This document shows, in pieces, positions 32,971 to 42,295 of a stretch of 64,000 bases of DNA; the stretch's first letter is position 1, and every line of letters starts with the position of its first letter. The stretch spans positions 186,001 through 250,000 of the forward strand of contig CAOJXR010000001.1 in NCBI GenBank assembly GCA_948465565.1. The letters are read 5' to 3'. This DNA is from an uncultured Clostridium sp. GTDB taxonomy: Bacteria; Bacillota; Clostridia; TANB77; CAG-508. The position numbers and the translations under genes were made by a program. Below the pieces are notes generated by a model. The model was not told where the DNA came from and did no database searches. It saw only the letters and a program-made list of their open reading frames with translations.

Positions 32971-33018
32971 TTGACATCTATATCAACAGATAATATAATG
33001 TTAGCTGTGATTAACATT
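32971..33018 (+). promoter_or_regulatory. Promoter and candidate operator of the DtxR-type operon
   Basis: TTGACA (32971-32976), 17 bases, TATAAT (32994-32999). A perfect 7-bp inverted repeat AATGTTA/TAACATT (32997-33003 and 33012-33018) covers the start point, a good place for autorepression by the metal-dependent regulator encoded next. Confidence 0.65.
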
Positions 33019-33031
33019 TAAGGAGAAAAAT

Positions 33032-33487
33032 ATGATATCAAAATCATTAGAAGAATATCTAAAAACAATGTACATATTAAAAAAGCAAAATGGAAATATA
33101 CGAGTTACAGATGTTGCACAAAAAATGAATTGCAGTAAGCCGAGTGTAAACAAAGCATTAAACAACTTAAAAGAAGCTGAACTTGTAAACTATGAAACAT
33201 ATGGAACAATTGAATTAACAAAGCAAGGAGAAGATTTAGCCAAAAAAGTAATAGAAGCATATGACATAGTATATTTATTCTTAAAAGACGTACTTAATGT
33301 AGATGAAGCACATGCAGAAAAAGAAGCAGAAAAAATCAAAACAAGTATAACTGATGATACATTAAATAAACTTGCTAAATATGTTCATAAAGTCTTAGGA
33401 TTAAGCAATTTAAATTGTAACTATGACATAAATAAAGAAAAATGTAGATGTTGTTCAAAAAGAAAACCAGGAAAGATAAATGAATAA
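33032..33487 (+). CDS. DtxR/MntR-family metal-dependent regulator
   Basis: A 151-residue regulator with an N-terminal winged helix (SLEEYLKTMYILKKQNGNIRVTDVAQKMNCSKPSVNKALNNL pattern, about 4-45) and a dimerisation domain with EAHAEKEAEKIKTSIT, where family metal ligands lie. It lacks the SH3-like third domain, as in MntR. The C-terminus has a cysteine cluster (CNYDINKEKCRCC). It leads an operon with mnmA and a copper ATPase, so its metal may be Mn, Fe or another ion; the sequence does not decide. Confidence 0.88.
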   Translation: MISKSLEEYLKTMYILKKQNGNIRVTDVAQKMNCSKPSVNKALNNLKEAELVNYETYGTIELTKQGEDLAKKVIEAYDIVYLFLKDVLNVDEAHAEKEAEKIKTSITDDTLNKLAKYVHKVLGLSNLNCNYDINKEKCRCCSKRKPGKINE

Positions 33488-33499
33488 AAGGAAAATATA

Positions 33500-34561
33500 A
33501 TGGAAAATAAAAGAGTATTATTAGGAATGAGTGGAGGCGTTGATAGCAGCGTATCTGCAATATTATTAAAAGAGCAGGGATATGAAGTTGTTGGAATAAC
33601 AATGAAATTATTTGAAGATGAAATTGAAGGAAGTTGTTGCAATCTAGACTCTACACTAGATGCCAAAAGAGTATGTGATTATTTAGAAATACCACACTAC
33701 AGCATTAATTTTAAAAAAGAATTTAAAGAACATGTAATTAATAACTTCATAAATTGCTATTCAAATTGTAGAACTCCAAACCCATGTATAGAATGTAATA
33801 AATACTTAAAATTCGGCGCAATGACAAAAACAGCCAAAGAATTAGAATGCAATTACATTGCAACAGGGCATTATGCAAAAACTGAATATAGTGAAAAATA
33901 TAATAGATGGGTAATTAAAAAATCAAGCGCAGGAAAAAAGGACCAAACATATGTATTATGGAGAATTCCTAAAGAATTAATAAAGCATATTGCTTTTCCT
34001 CTTTCAGATTTTGAAAACAAAGAACAAATAAGAAAAATTGCAAAGCAAAACAACCTAAACGTAGCAAATAAGCCTGACAGCGAAGATATATGTTTTATTC
34101 CAGATGGAAATTATAAAAAATTCTTAGAGGAAAATTCTGAAATAAAACCTAAAAAAGGAAACATAATAAATTCTAAAGGAGAAATTTTAGGAAAACATAC
34201 TGGATTATATAATTATACAATAGGACAAAGAAAAGGCCTTGGAATTTCATACAAAGTACCATTATTCGTATTAGGCTTCAACAAAGAAAAAAATCAAGTA
34301 ATAGTAGGAGAAGAAAGCGAATTATATACAAAAGAAATTACTGTTTCAGATATAAATTTATTACTTTTTGATAAAATAACAGAAGAAACAAAAGTTACGG
34401 TAAAAACACGATATTCTTCAAAAGAAGCAAATGCAACAATCATACAAAATGAAAATAAAATTAAGATTATGTTTGATGAGCCACAAAGAGCAATTACACC
34501 AGGACAATCAGCAGTATTTTATATAGATGATATTCTTCTAGGAGGAGGAATAATAGAGTGA
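33500..34561 (+). CDS. mnmA: tRNA-specific 2-thiouridylase MnmA
   Basis: Adds sulfur to position 2 of the wobble uridine in tRNA Lys, Glu and Gln. The 353 residues contain the PP-loop GMSGGVDSSVSA (9-20), the catalytic Cys in TPNPCIECNKYLKFG (about 100), GHYAKTEY, KDQTYVLW, and the persulfide Cys in SEDICFIPDGNY (about 200). It begins 12 bases after the DtxR-type gene and overlaps the copper ATPase start by 4 bases (GTGA). Confidence 0.95.
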   Translation: MENKRVLLGMSGGVDSSVSAILLKEQGYEVVGITMKLFEDEIEGSCCNLDSTLDAKRVCDYLEIPHYSINFKKEFKEHVINNFINCYSNCRTPNPCIECNKYLKFGAMTKTAKELECNYIATGHYAKTEYSEKYNRWVIKKSSAGKKDQTYVLWRIPKELIKHIAFPLSDFENKEQIRKIAKQNNLNVANKPDSEDICFIPDGNYKKFLEENSEIKPKKGNIINSKGEILGKHTGLYNYTIGQRKGLGISYKVPLFVLGFNKEKNQVIVGEESELYTKEITVSDINLLLFDKITEETKVTVKTRYSSKEANATIIQNENKIKIMFDEPQRAITPGQSAVFYIDDILLGGGIIE

Positions 34562-37065
34562 AAAAAGAGAAATATAACATAACAGGCATGACATGTAGTG
34601 CTTGCAGTAGTCATGTTGAAAAAGCAGTAAAAAAATTACAAGGCACAACTAATGTAAATGTAAATCTATTATCAAATAACATGGTAGTAGAATATGATGA
34701 AAACAAAGTAAATAACAATCAAATAATAAATGCAGTAGTAGAAGCAGGTTATGGTGCTGAAATAAGCAATAATACTGAAACTACAGCTCCAAAAACCTCA
34801 AAAGAAAAAAAGACAAACAACAATGAAAATCTAATTAGCTCAATGAAAAAAAGACTAATTATATCAATATGTTTTCTAATTCCACTTATGTATATAGCAA
34901 TGGGACACATGATTAATAAAGAATTAGAACTTCCATTAATAAATCATGAAACTCAAAATGCAGTAGCATTTGCATTTACTCAACTATTATTGCTATTACC
35001 AATTGTATATGTAAACAGAAACTACTTTATAATTGGATTTAAAAGATTATTTAAAAGAAGTCCAAACATGGATTCACTAATTGCAATAGGAAGCTCAGCA
35101 GCAATAATTTATGGGATATTTGCAATATACATGATAGGATATGGTTTAGGATATAAAAATTATGAACTTGTTAACAAATATTCAATGAACCTTTACTTTG
35201 AATCTGCTGGAATGATATTAACATTAATTACTGTAGGAAAATACTTAGAAACAAAATCAAAGGGTAAAACAAGTGATGCAATAAGTAAATTAGTGAACTT
35301 AGCTCCAAAGAAACTAACAGTATTGCGAGAAAACGAAGAAATAATAATAAACATAGAAGAAGTTTTAAAAGGAGATATTATACTTGTAAAACCTGGTGAA
35401 AGCATCGGGGTAGATGGAGTTATAATCGAGGGATCTTCTTCTGTTGACCAATCAAGTATAACAGGAGAAAGTATACCTATTGAAAAAAATATAGGTGATA
35501 CAGTAGTTTCAGGAACAATCAACAAAAATGGATCTTTTAAAATGCAAGCTACTAAAGTTGGAAATGACACAACTTTATCACAAATAATACAATTAGTAGA
35601 AGAAGCAAGCAATTCTAAGGCTCCAATTGCAAGACTTGCAGATAAGGTAAGTGGTGTATTTGTACCAATTGTAATATCCATAGCAGTTATTGCAACAATA
35701 GCATGGCTTTTAGCTGGTCACAGTTTTGAATTTGCACTAAGTATAGGAATTTCTGTATTAGTTATTTCATGTCCATGCGCATTAGGATTAGCTACACCAG
35801 TTGCTATAATGGTTGGCACAGGCAAAGGAGCAGAAAATGGAATATTAATTAAATCCGCAGAAAGCTTAGAAACATTACATTTAGTAGATACCGTTGTATT
35901 AGATAAAACTGGAACAATAACAGAAGGAAAGCCAAAAGTCACCGATATTATTAGTGATATTGAAGAAATCAAATTGCTACAACTCGCAGCAAGCTTAGAA
36001 AAAAATTCAGAACATCCATTAGCAGAAGCAATAATTGAAAAAGCAAAACAAATTCAAATAGAAATACCTACATGTGATGAATTTATTGCGATTTCAGGAA
36101 GAGGAATAAAAGGCAAAATAAACGGTCAAATATATTATGGTGGCAATATTAATCTAATGCAAGAAAACAACATAAATATAGGCAAAATCACAAGCATAAG
36201 TGAAAAACTTTCAAAAGAAGGAAAAACAGTATTATATTTCGCAAACGAAAAACAAATACTAGGATTAATAGCAGTTGCAGACACAATAAAAAACACCAGT
36301 TATAAAGCTATTGAAGAACTTAAAAAGAAAAATATTGAAGTAGTAATGTTAACAGGAGACAATTCAATTGTAGCAAATACAATTGGAAACAAATTAAAAA
36401 TAGACAAAGTAATATCAGAAGTTATGCCAGCAGATAAAGAAAAAGAAGTATCAAAACTTCAAGCAGATGGCAAAAAAGTTGCATTTATTGGAGACGGTAT
36501 AAATGATAGTCCAGCTCTAGTAAAAGCTGATGTTGGCTTAGCAATAGGTTCAGGCACTGACATTGCAATAGAAGCTGCCGATATTGTACTAATGAAAAAT
36601 AATTTATTAGATGCTGTAACAGCTATAGACTTAAGTAGAAAAACAATAAATAATATTAAAATGAATTTATTTTGGGCATTCTTCTATAATGCAATAGGAA
36701 TTCCACTTGCCGCAGGTGTATTTTATAAAGCATTAGGATGGACATTAAGTCCGATGATAGGTGCCGCTGCAATGAGTTTAAGTTCTGTATGCGTTGTTTC
36801 AAATGCATTAAGACTACGTAAATTTAAAACAAATTATAAGGAGGAAAATAAAATGAATAAAAAAATAATTTCAATTGAAGGTATGAGTTGTAATCACTGC
36901 AAAATGAGTGTAGAAAAAGCATTAAATAGCTTAGAAGGAGTTGCAAAAGTAGAAGTAAGTTTAGAAAACAAAAATGCAATTATAGAAAGTTCTATTAATG
37001 TTGAAAACAGCAAAATTGAAGAAGTGATAACAGAAGCAGGATTCGAAGTAAAAGAAATAAAATAA
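34558..37065 (+). CDS. copA: Copper-exporting P1B ATPase with fused C-terminal CopZ domain
   Basis: An 835-residue Cu+ exporter. An N-terminal heavy-metal domain has GMTCSAC (10-16); then come eight helices, TGES near 302, the ion-site CPC at 405-407, DKTGT at 449 and GDGINDSP in the P-domain. Unusually, residues 766-835 form a second heavy-metal domain (GMSCNHC) that is exactly a CopZ chaperone, joined by YKEENK, which is the translation of a ribosome site. The start is GTG overlapping the mnmA stop. No CsoR or CopY is near. Confidence 0.94.
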   Translation: MKKEKYNITGMTCSACSSHVEKAVKKLQGTTNVNVNLLSNNMVVEYDENKVNNNQIINAVVEAGYGAEISNNTETTAPKTSKEKKTNNNENLISSMKKRLIISICFLIPLMYIAMGHMINKELELPLINHETQNAVAFAFTQLLLLLPIVYVNRNYFIIGFKRLFKRSPNMDSLIAIGSSAAIIYGIFAIYMIGYGLGYKNYELVNKYSMNLYFESAGMILTLITVGKYLETKSKGKTSDAISKLVNLAPKKLTVLRENEEIIINIEEVLKGDIILVKPGESIGVDGVIIEGSSSVDQSSITGESIPIEKNIGDTVVSGTINKNGSFKMQATKVGNDTTLSQIIQLVEEASNSKAPIARLADKVSGVFVPIVISIAVIATIAWLLAGHSFEFALSIGISVLVISCPCALGLATPVAIMVGTGKGAENGILIKSAESLETLHLVDTVVLDKTGTITEGKPKVTDIISDIEEIKLLQLAASLEKNSEHPLAEAIIEKAKQIQIEIPTCDEFIAISGRGIKGKINGQIYYGGNINLMQENNINIGKITSISEKLSKEGKTVLYFANEKQILGLIAVADTIKNTSYKAIEELKKKNIEVVMLTGDNSIVANTIGNKLKIDKVISEVMPADKEKEVSKLQADGKKVAFIGDGINDSPALVKADVGLAIGSGTDIAIEAADIVLMKNNLLDAVTAIDLSRKTINNIKMNLFWAFFYNAIGIPLAAGVFYKALGWTLSPMIGAAAMSLSSVCVVSNALRLRKFKTNYKEENKMNKKIISIEGMSCNHCKMSVEKALNSLEGVAKVEVSLENKNAIIESSINVENSKIEEVITEAGFEVKEIK
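36853..37065 (+). CDS. copZ: Internal in-frame CopZ-like copper chaperone
   Basis: Inside the copA frame, AAGGAGG (36838-36844) lies 8 bases before an in-frame ATG at 36853, giving a 70-residue protein, the normal CopZ size, with MSCNHC as its Cu+ site. The likely history is loss of the copA stop codon that once separated two adjacent genes, leaving both the read-through fusion and free CopZ possible from one message. Internal initiation is predicted from the site, not shown. Confidence 0.7.
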   Translation: MNKKIISIEGMSCNHCKMSVEKALNSLEGVAKVEVSLENKNAIIESSINVENSKIEEVITEAGFEVKEIK

Positions 37066-37076
37066 AGGAAATTAAA

Positions 37077-37778
37077 ATGGATAACCAATTTTCAAGAACA
37101 GAGTTATTAATAAATAAAGAAGGAATAGAAAAATTAAAAAATGCAAAAGTTGCAATATTTGGAATTGGCGGAGTTGGTTCCTATGTTGTAGAATCTTTAG
37201 CACGTGCAGGAGTAGGCAATTTTATATTAGTCGATAATGATATTGTAAGCATAAGTAACTTAAATAGACAATTAATTGCAACACATAAAACAGTTGGTAT
37301 GCCTAAAGTTGAAGTTTCTAAAAACAGAATTTTAGAAATAAACCCAGATGCTAATATTGAAATATATCAAGAATTTTTTATGCCTGAAACAGCTGGAATT
37401 ATAGATAATACAGTTTCATATATTGTAGATTGCATAGATACAGTAACAGCCAAAATTGAGCTAATTGTTAGAGCAAACAAGCTTAATATTCCTATTATAT
37501 CTTCAATGGGAACAGGAAATAAATTAGACCCAACTAGATTTGAAATAACAGATATATACAAAACGAGCGTATGTCCACTTGCAAAAGTATTAAGAAAAGA
37601 ATTAAAATCAAGAAACATTCCTAAATTAAAAGTAGTTTATTCTAAGGAAGAACCTAAAAAAACTGGTGCGTATGATAGAGAAACAGGAAAGTCAGTTCCT
37701 GGAAGTATTTCATTTGTGCCATCAGTTGCAGGACTTATTTTAGCAGGAGAAGTAATAAAAGACATAATCAAGGAGTAA
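37077..37778 (+). CDS. tcdA: tRNA threonylcarbamoyladenosine dehydratase TcdA
   Basis: A 233-residue E1-like (ThiF/MoeB fold) ATPase converting t6A in tRNA to cyclic ct6A. It shows the Rossmann loop FGIGGVGSYVVESLARAGVG (24-43), VDNDIVSISNLNRQ near 51, DCIDTVTAK near 120, and the SMGTGNKLDPTRFEI segment typical of TcdA (CsdL/YgdL). It begins 11 bases after copA and 2 bases before the next gene, within the same operon. Confidence 0.9.
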   Translation: MDNQFSRTELLINKEGIEKLKNAKVAIFGIGGVGSYVVESLARAGVGNFILVDNDIVSISNLNRQLIATHKTVGMPKVEVSKNRILEINPDANIEIYQEFFMPETAGIIDNTVSYIVDCIDTVTAKIELIVRANKLNIPIISSMGTGNKLDPTRFEITDIYKTSVCPLAKVLRKELKSRNIPKLKVVYSKEEPKKTGAYDRETGKSVPGSISFVPSVAGLILAGEVIKDIIKE

Positions 37779-37780
37779 CC

Positions 37781-38611
37781 ATGGAAAAATTTAAAGAAAT
37801 CGAACGAACCATAATAACAAAATACAGAAAAGATATTTGGAACAAATTCACAAAAGGAATAACTGAATATGACATGATACAAGATGGAGACAAAATTGCT
37901 GTATGTATCTCTGGAGGCAAAGACTCCATGCTTATGGCAAAATGTTTCCAAGAACTAAAAAGACATGGAAAAAATAATTTTGATTTAGAATTTCTAGTAA
38001 TGAATCCTGGATATAATGAACTAAACAAGCAAAAAATAATTTCAAATGCTGAAATTTTAAATATTCCAATCACAATGTTTGAAACAGATATATTTGATAG
38101 AGTAGAAAATATTGACGACCATCCATGTTATTTGTGTGCCAGAATGAGAAGAGGACACTTGTATGAGAAAGCAAAAGAATTAGGATGTAACAAAATTGCC
38201 CTAGGTCACCATTTTAATGATGTAATTGAAACAATACTAATGGGAATGTTCTATGGTGCACAAGTTCAAACAATGATGCCAAAAGTTTGTAGTACTTCAC
38301 ACCCTGGAATGCAATTAATAAGACCACTATATTTTGTAAGAGAAGAAGATATAATAAGATGGGCAAACAGAAACAATTTAGACTTCATCAAATGTGCATG
38401 CAAAGTCACAGCAAAATCAGCAAATGACTGTGAAAATTCAAAAAGAGAAGAAATGAAAAACTTAATAAAAAAGCTAAAAGAAAATTACGAAAATATTGAC
38501 GTAAACATATTCAATAGCGTAAAAAACGTAAACCTAGACACAATAATATCATACAGAAAAAAAGACGACTATCACCATTTCTTAGATGATTATAATAAAA
38601 GTAAAGAATAA
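37781..38611 (+). CDS. TtcA-family tRNA thiolation ATPase
   Basis: A 276-residue PP-loop enzyme of the TtcA/TtuA family, which thiolates tRNA using an Fe-S cluster. The PP-loop is CISGGKDSMLM near 45, the cysteine pair CYLCARMRRG near 116, GHHFNDVIETILMGMFYGAQ near 146, and a later cysteine region IKCACK near 207. TtcA itself modifies cytidine 32. It ends the five-gene operon. An Fe-S thiolase beside a copper exporter makes sense because copper attacks such clusters; that link is inference. Confidence 0.88.
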   Translation: MEKFKEIERTIITKYRKDIWNKFTKGITEYDMIQDGDKIAVCISGGKDSMLMAKCFQELKRHGKNNFDLEFLVMNPGYNELNKQKIISNAEILNIPITMFETDIFDRVENIDDHPCYLCARMRRGHLYEKAKELGCNKIALGHHFNDVIETILMGMFYGAQVQTMMPKVCSTSHPGMQLIRPLYFVREEDIIRWANRNNLDFIKCACKVTAKSANDCENSKREEMKNLIKKLKENYENIDVNIFNSVKNVNLDTIISYRKKDDYHHFLDDYNKSKE

Positions 38612-38640
38612 TAAAATATATTACATTTTTCGACAAAATA

Positions 38641-38668
38641 TTGACATTTGTATAAAAACATATAAAAT
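38641..38668 (+). promoter_or_regulatory. Promoter of the GC-rich amylase gene
   Basis: TTGACA (38641-38646), 16 bases, TAAAAT (38663-38668), in AT-rich host-like DNA about 70 bases before the GC-rich coding region. Confidence 0.6.
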
Positions 38669-38736
38669 AAAACATAACAGCATGTACTTTAAGTTGCTAC
38701 TCTATCTAAAATAATTTAAGGAAGGAGTGTCAATAA

Positions 38737-40641
38737 ATGGCAAGCAAAAGCTTAAGACCGAATCACAGCATCGTTCCTGTAAACAATCAGAACAGTGACG
38801 CAATGTCGGCTCTTAAAGTGACCATTCGGCTTCCTCTGGAATACGGATGGTATGAGCAAGTGAGGCTCAATGTTGTTGAAAGTGGTAGTTTTAATATGCT
38901 GGATAATTACCAGGGATTCTATCTTCAGCACAAATTCAATGATTCGGATTACGCAGTTTTTGAGTCCGAAATCACATTGGAGACAAGAGCTCTTTATTAC
39001 TACTACTTCACGTACAAGTGCAATGGTCAGATCACAGTGCTGAACAAAGAAAATGTAGGGGGAAACACTCCCTTCAAGTTGGCTGTCAACTTTTCCTCGC
39101 CAGACTGGGCAAAAGGTGCTATCATGTACCATATTTTTGTGGACCGGTTCTACAGGGGAAATCCTGAAAAGCCACCTCAAATGCCCGGAAGAACCATTAA
39201 TGACTGGAATAGCAAACCTATTCTCGGTCCAAACCCAAACGCCAATGGCGACTGGAATGTCGACTACTATGGAGGAGACCTCCTTGGCATAGTTGACAAA
39301 CTGGATTACATCTCGTCTCTCGGGACAGATATAATCTACCTCAGCCCAATACACTGGGCTCAATCTAATCATGGCTACGACACAGTAGACTACGAAAAGA
39401 TTGACCCCTATATGGGCACACACAAGGAATTGAAGCTTTTGTGTGACGAATGCCACAAACGTGGTATTCACGTCATCGTAGATGGCGTGTACAACCATGT
39501 TGGAAACAAAAGCAAATACTTCGACGAGTTTCTTGATCACGAAATCTCCGAAGACGGAAAGGCTGGTGCATATAACCATCCTGACACATCCCCATACAAG
39601 AGCTTTTTCAAAAAGTTCTGGCACAACGGTCAAACGCTTTTCAGTTACTGGTGGGGATTTAAAACCCTTCCAGAATGTGACACCAATTCTCCTGAATGGC
39701 AAAACTATATTACAGGGATTGGTGGCATAATCGACCAGCTGTTTGCCTGCGGCATTGATGGCATACGCCTGGATGTTGCAGACGAACTTTCAGACCCAAT
39801 GATTGAAAAAATCAAAGAAGCAATTGTTCGGAACAAATCTGATGGATTTCTTTTCGGAGAAGTCTGGAAAAACCCCATGCGAATGGGACGTGGATATATC
39901 AGCTCGGGCAAAGGTATGCATTCTGTAATGAATTACATGCCTATAGATGCCTTTATCCGATACTACAAGTATCAGGATTGCTGGAAACTGGAGCAAAAGC
40001 TGAATGAAGTCTTTGAGGAATATCCAACAGATTCTATCCTGACCCTTATGAACTTCACCTCAACTCATGACATATCCAGAGCAATTGAGCTCTTTGGATT
40101 CAATGAGTTTACTATCAACGGTGAATGGGCTTGGGACATGTACCACAACAACGCGTCAGATTTCGTGAAAAACCACGTTCTCAGCCACGAGCAATACGAA
40201 TATGGCAAGAAAATATTAAAGTCGTATATCGTCGCTCTGGCATTTCTACCTGGCATTTTTTCGATTTTCTATGGGGACGAAGTGGGACTCGGAGGGCTCC
40301 ATAACTTAGCCAATCGAGGATCATTCCCTTGGGGAAAAGAAGATACCGACCTGCTTGATTATTTCAGGCGAATGCTCAAAGCAAGAAAGAGCAACACGTT
40401 CCTGAAATACGCCGAATGCAAAGTAATTGAAATTTCCAAAGAACGCTTTATGTATGAGCGTTTCCTAGGAAACAACCGCATTCTTGTCATAGCAAGCAGA
40501 ACGCACTACGAGACTGAAACCAATATTCCCAGTGAGTACAGCGTAAGTGGAGTGGTATTCAGAAGTAACGAATACTATCCCCTCGGAAAACTGGAACCGT
40601 ATGGCACTCTGGTACTGAAAGTAACCAAAAAACAGTCATAA
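38737..40641 (+). CDS. GH13 neopullulanase/cyclomaltodextrinase-like enzyme in a GC-rich island
   Basis: A 634-residue alpha-glucanase with no signal peptide, so it acts on imported maltodextrin, cyclodextrin or glycogen. An N-terminal beta domain (about 25-115, CBM34-like) precedes the GH13 barrel. The four conserved regions are DGVYNHVG (249), GIRLDVADE with nucleophile Asp346, FGEVW with acid/base Glu375, and FTSTHD with Asp445. G+C is near 48% against about 30% around, and codon use differs, pointing to acquisition. It has its own promoter and a GC-rich hairpin. AAGGAGT precedes the ATG. Confidence 0.92.
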   Translation: MASKSLRPNHSIVPVNNQNSDAMSALKVTIRLPLEYGWYEQVRLNVVESGSFNMLDNYQGFYLQHKFNDSDYAVFESEITLETRALYYYYFTYKCNGQITVLNKENVGGNTPFKLAVNFSSPDWAKGAIMYHIFVDRFYRGNPEKPPQMPGRTINDWNSKPILGPNPNANGDWNVDYYGGDLLGIVDKLDYISSLGTDIIYLSPIHWAQSNHGYDTVDYEKIDPYMGTHKELKLLCDECHKRGIHVIVDGVYNHVGNKSKYFDEFLDHEISEDGKAGAYNHPDTSPYKSFFKKFWHNGQTLFSYWWGFKTLPECDTNSPEWQNYITGIGGIIDQLFACGIDGIRLDVADELSDPMIEKIKEAIVRNKSDGFLFGEVWKNPMRMGRGYISSGKGMHSVMNYMPIDAFIRYYKYQDCWKLEQKLNEVFEEYPTDSILTLMNFTSTHDISRAIELFGFNEFTINGEWAWDMYHNNASDFVKNHVLSHEQYEYGKKILKSYIVALAFLPGIFSIFYGDEVGLGGLHNLANRGSFPWGKEDTDLLDYFRRMLKARKSNTFLKYAECKVIEISKERFMYERFLGNNRILVIASRTHYETETNIPSEYSVSGVVFRSNEYYPLGKLEPYGTLVLKVTKKQS

Positions 40642-40657
40642 GAGCCTCAGACTATGG

Positions 40658-40683
40658 CCGCCGTCAGCATTTGCTGGCGGCGG
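40658..40683 (+). terminator. GC-rich hairpin after the amylase gene
   Basis: A 12-bp stem CCGCCGTCAGCA with TGCTGGCGGCGG (one G-U pair) and minimal loop. It lacks a T tract. Such a GC-rich stem is foreign to this genome and marks the end of the island. Confidence 0.75.
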
Positions 40684-40690
40684 TTACCCA

Positions 40691-41317
40691 TTATCTAGGA
40701 ATTAAAAAAGTTGGTATACCAGTTGAATAAGGAGCAATATCATATTGCTGAAAATATATTGCAATATCATTTTCAGTAACATAAAAGCTTTCTGGATTAA
40801 AAGTATCTAAAACTAATTTACAATAATCATCAAAATAATTTTCTGGATTTGCACTTATTTGTCCAATAATATTTTTTAATATATCTACCACGTAATTAGG
40901 ATTATTAGGATAAAAATAGGAAAGAGGTAATTGTCTTCCTGTACGTAAATTCCAATTCTGAGAAGATCTAATTGTATTCCCATGAGCACCACCAGCAAAT
41001 TCATATTTATCCATATATAAACTAACAATAAAATCTTTATTATAAGTAATTTCAAACACATTTATAAATTCATAAACCATAACAGGAAAACCATTTTTCT
41101 TGTTGTAATCATACGTTTCTTTAGCACTTTGATACAATTCACCCCTAACATAATTTTCAAGGTTTATTGCTAAATTTCTATTATATCTATTAAAAGCATT
41201 TCTGCCTAATTCATAAGAAGAAAATACCATTTCAGGATATTCAATTTTGTAAGTAAGAATTACAGTATTATCATATTTAAGTTCGCCACTTAAAACCCTT
41301 GTTCTTATTTGATTCAT
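40691..41317 (-). CDS. DUF4163/DUF3298-type protein
   Basis: A 208-residue protein with a DUF4163-like N-terminal part and a C-terminal DUF3298 domain (GGAHGNTIRSSQNWNLRTGRQLPLSYF, near 115-141), also seen in RsiV and the PdaC N-terminus, where it helps bind wall ligands. There is no signal peptide from the chosen start, which is odd for this family. ATG at 41317 follows AGGAGGG; the longer form from 41374 has none. Function unknown. Confidence 0.78.
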   Translation of the reverse strand: MNQIRTRVLSGELKYDNTVILTYKIEYPEMVFSSYELGRNAFNRYNRNLAINLENYVRGELYQSAKETYDYNKKNGFPVMVYEFINVFEITYNKDFIVSLYMDKYEFAGGAHGNTIRSSQNWNLRTGRQLPLSYFYPNNPNYVVDILKNIIGQISANPENYFDDYCKLVLDTFNPESFYVTENDIAIYFQQYDIAPYSTGIPTFLIPR

Positions 41318-41425
41318 AAAATCCCTCCTAATAAATAAGATATGTTTGATATGTTCAATAGTTACAGGTAACAAACAAATTCAAAATGAATATTATACCT
41401 CAAATAAAGATTTATTGGAGGACAT

Positions 41426-42286
41426 ATGAAATTAGGTTTAAGTTTATCAGGTGGCGGAATAAAAGGATTTTCACATATTGGAGCTATAAAAGCTCTTGAA
41501 GAAGCAAATATAAAGTTTGATTATATATCAGGAACCTCATCAGGAAGCATAGTAGCCGCTTTATATGCCTGCTCATATACAACAGAAGAAATTTATAACA
41601 TTTTCAAAAAATACGTAAATGAAATAAAATACATAGATTTAATAAATATAAAAAAATTCTTTAAAAATCTAATCACTTTTAAAGGTATTCAAATAGATGG
41701 ATTAAATAGTGGAACTAAAATAAAAAAATTAGTAACAAAAGTATGTATGCAAAAAGGAATAACAAATATAAATCAAGTAAAAATGCCTCTTGTAATTCCA
41801 GCTGTAAATCTTAGAACAGAAGAATTGTACGTATTTTCAAACAATATTTTAGAAAACAGAAGTAGTAATATAAAATATATAAATAATATAGACTTAGGAA
41901 CAGCTGTACAAGCAAGCTGTAGTTATCCAGGAGTCTTCTCACCATGTAGATATAAACAAGATTTATTAGTAGATGGAGGAATAGCAGAAAACATACCATG
42001 GAGAGAAACAAAAAGAGCAGGAGCAGACAAAGTCTTAAGTATAGTATTTACAGATAAAACGCCAAAAAAATGTTGTGACAATATATTTGAAGTAATAAAT
42101 AAATCATTTTCAATATTATGCAAAGAACTAGCAGAATACGAATGGGATGGAGCAGACTATTTATTGAAAATAAAAGAACCTAAAGTTGGTTTATTAGAAA
42201 AAAAGAAAATGAACGAATTATATCAAGAAGGATACATACAAACAAAACAAAAAATAGGAGATATAAAAAGAAAACTAAGAATATAA
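41426..42286 (+). CDS. Patatin-like phospholipase
   Basis: A 286-residue cytosolic or membrane-associated lipid acyl hydrolase (RssA/YlbK-like). It has the oxyanion loop SGGGIKGFSHIGAIKAL (7-24), nucleophile Ser in GTSSGSIVAALYA near 38, and the Asp of the dyad in LVDGGIAENIPW near 176. AAAGATTTATTGGAGG places a good ribosome site before the ATG. It directly precedes the BceRS-type regulator gene and may share regulation with envelope-stress genes; substrate unknown. Confidence 0.92.
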   Translation: MKLGLSLSGGGIKGFSHIGAIKALEEANIKFDYISGTSSGSIVAALYACSYTTEEIYNIFKKYVNEIKYIDLINIKKFFKNLITFKGIQIDGLNSGTKIKKLVTKVCMQKGITNINQVKMPLVIPAVNLRTEELYVFSNNILENRSSNIKYINNIDLGTAVQASCSYPGVFSPCRYKQDLLVDGGIAENIPWRETKRAGADKVLSIVFTDKTPKKCCDNIFEVINKSFSILCKELAEYEWDGADYLLKIKEPKVGLLEKKKMNELYQEGYIQTKQKIGDIKRKLRI

Positions 42287-42295
42287 AAGATATTA

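Noticed and set aside
38752..39702. 316-codon minus-strand frame opposite the amylase
   Set aside because: It is a by-product of the GC-rich codon pattern; the plus frame has all GH13 catalytic motifs.
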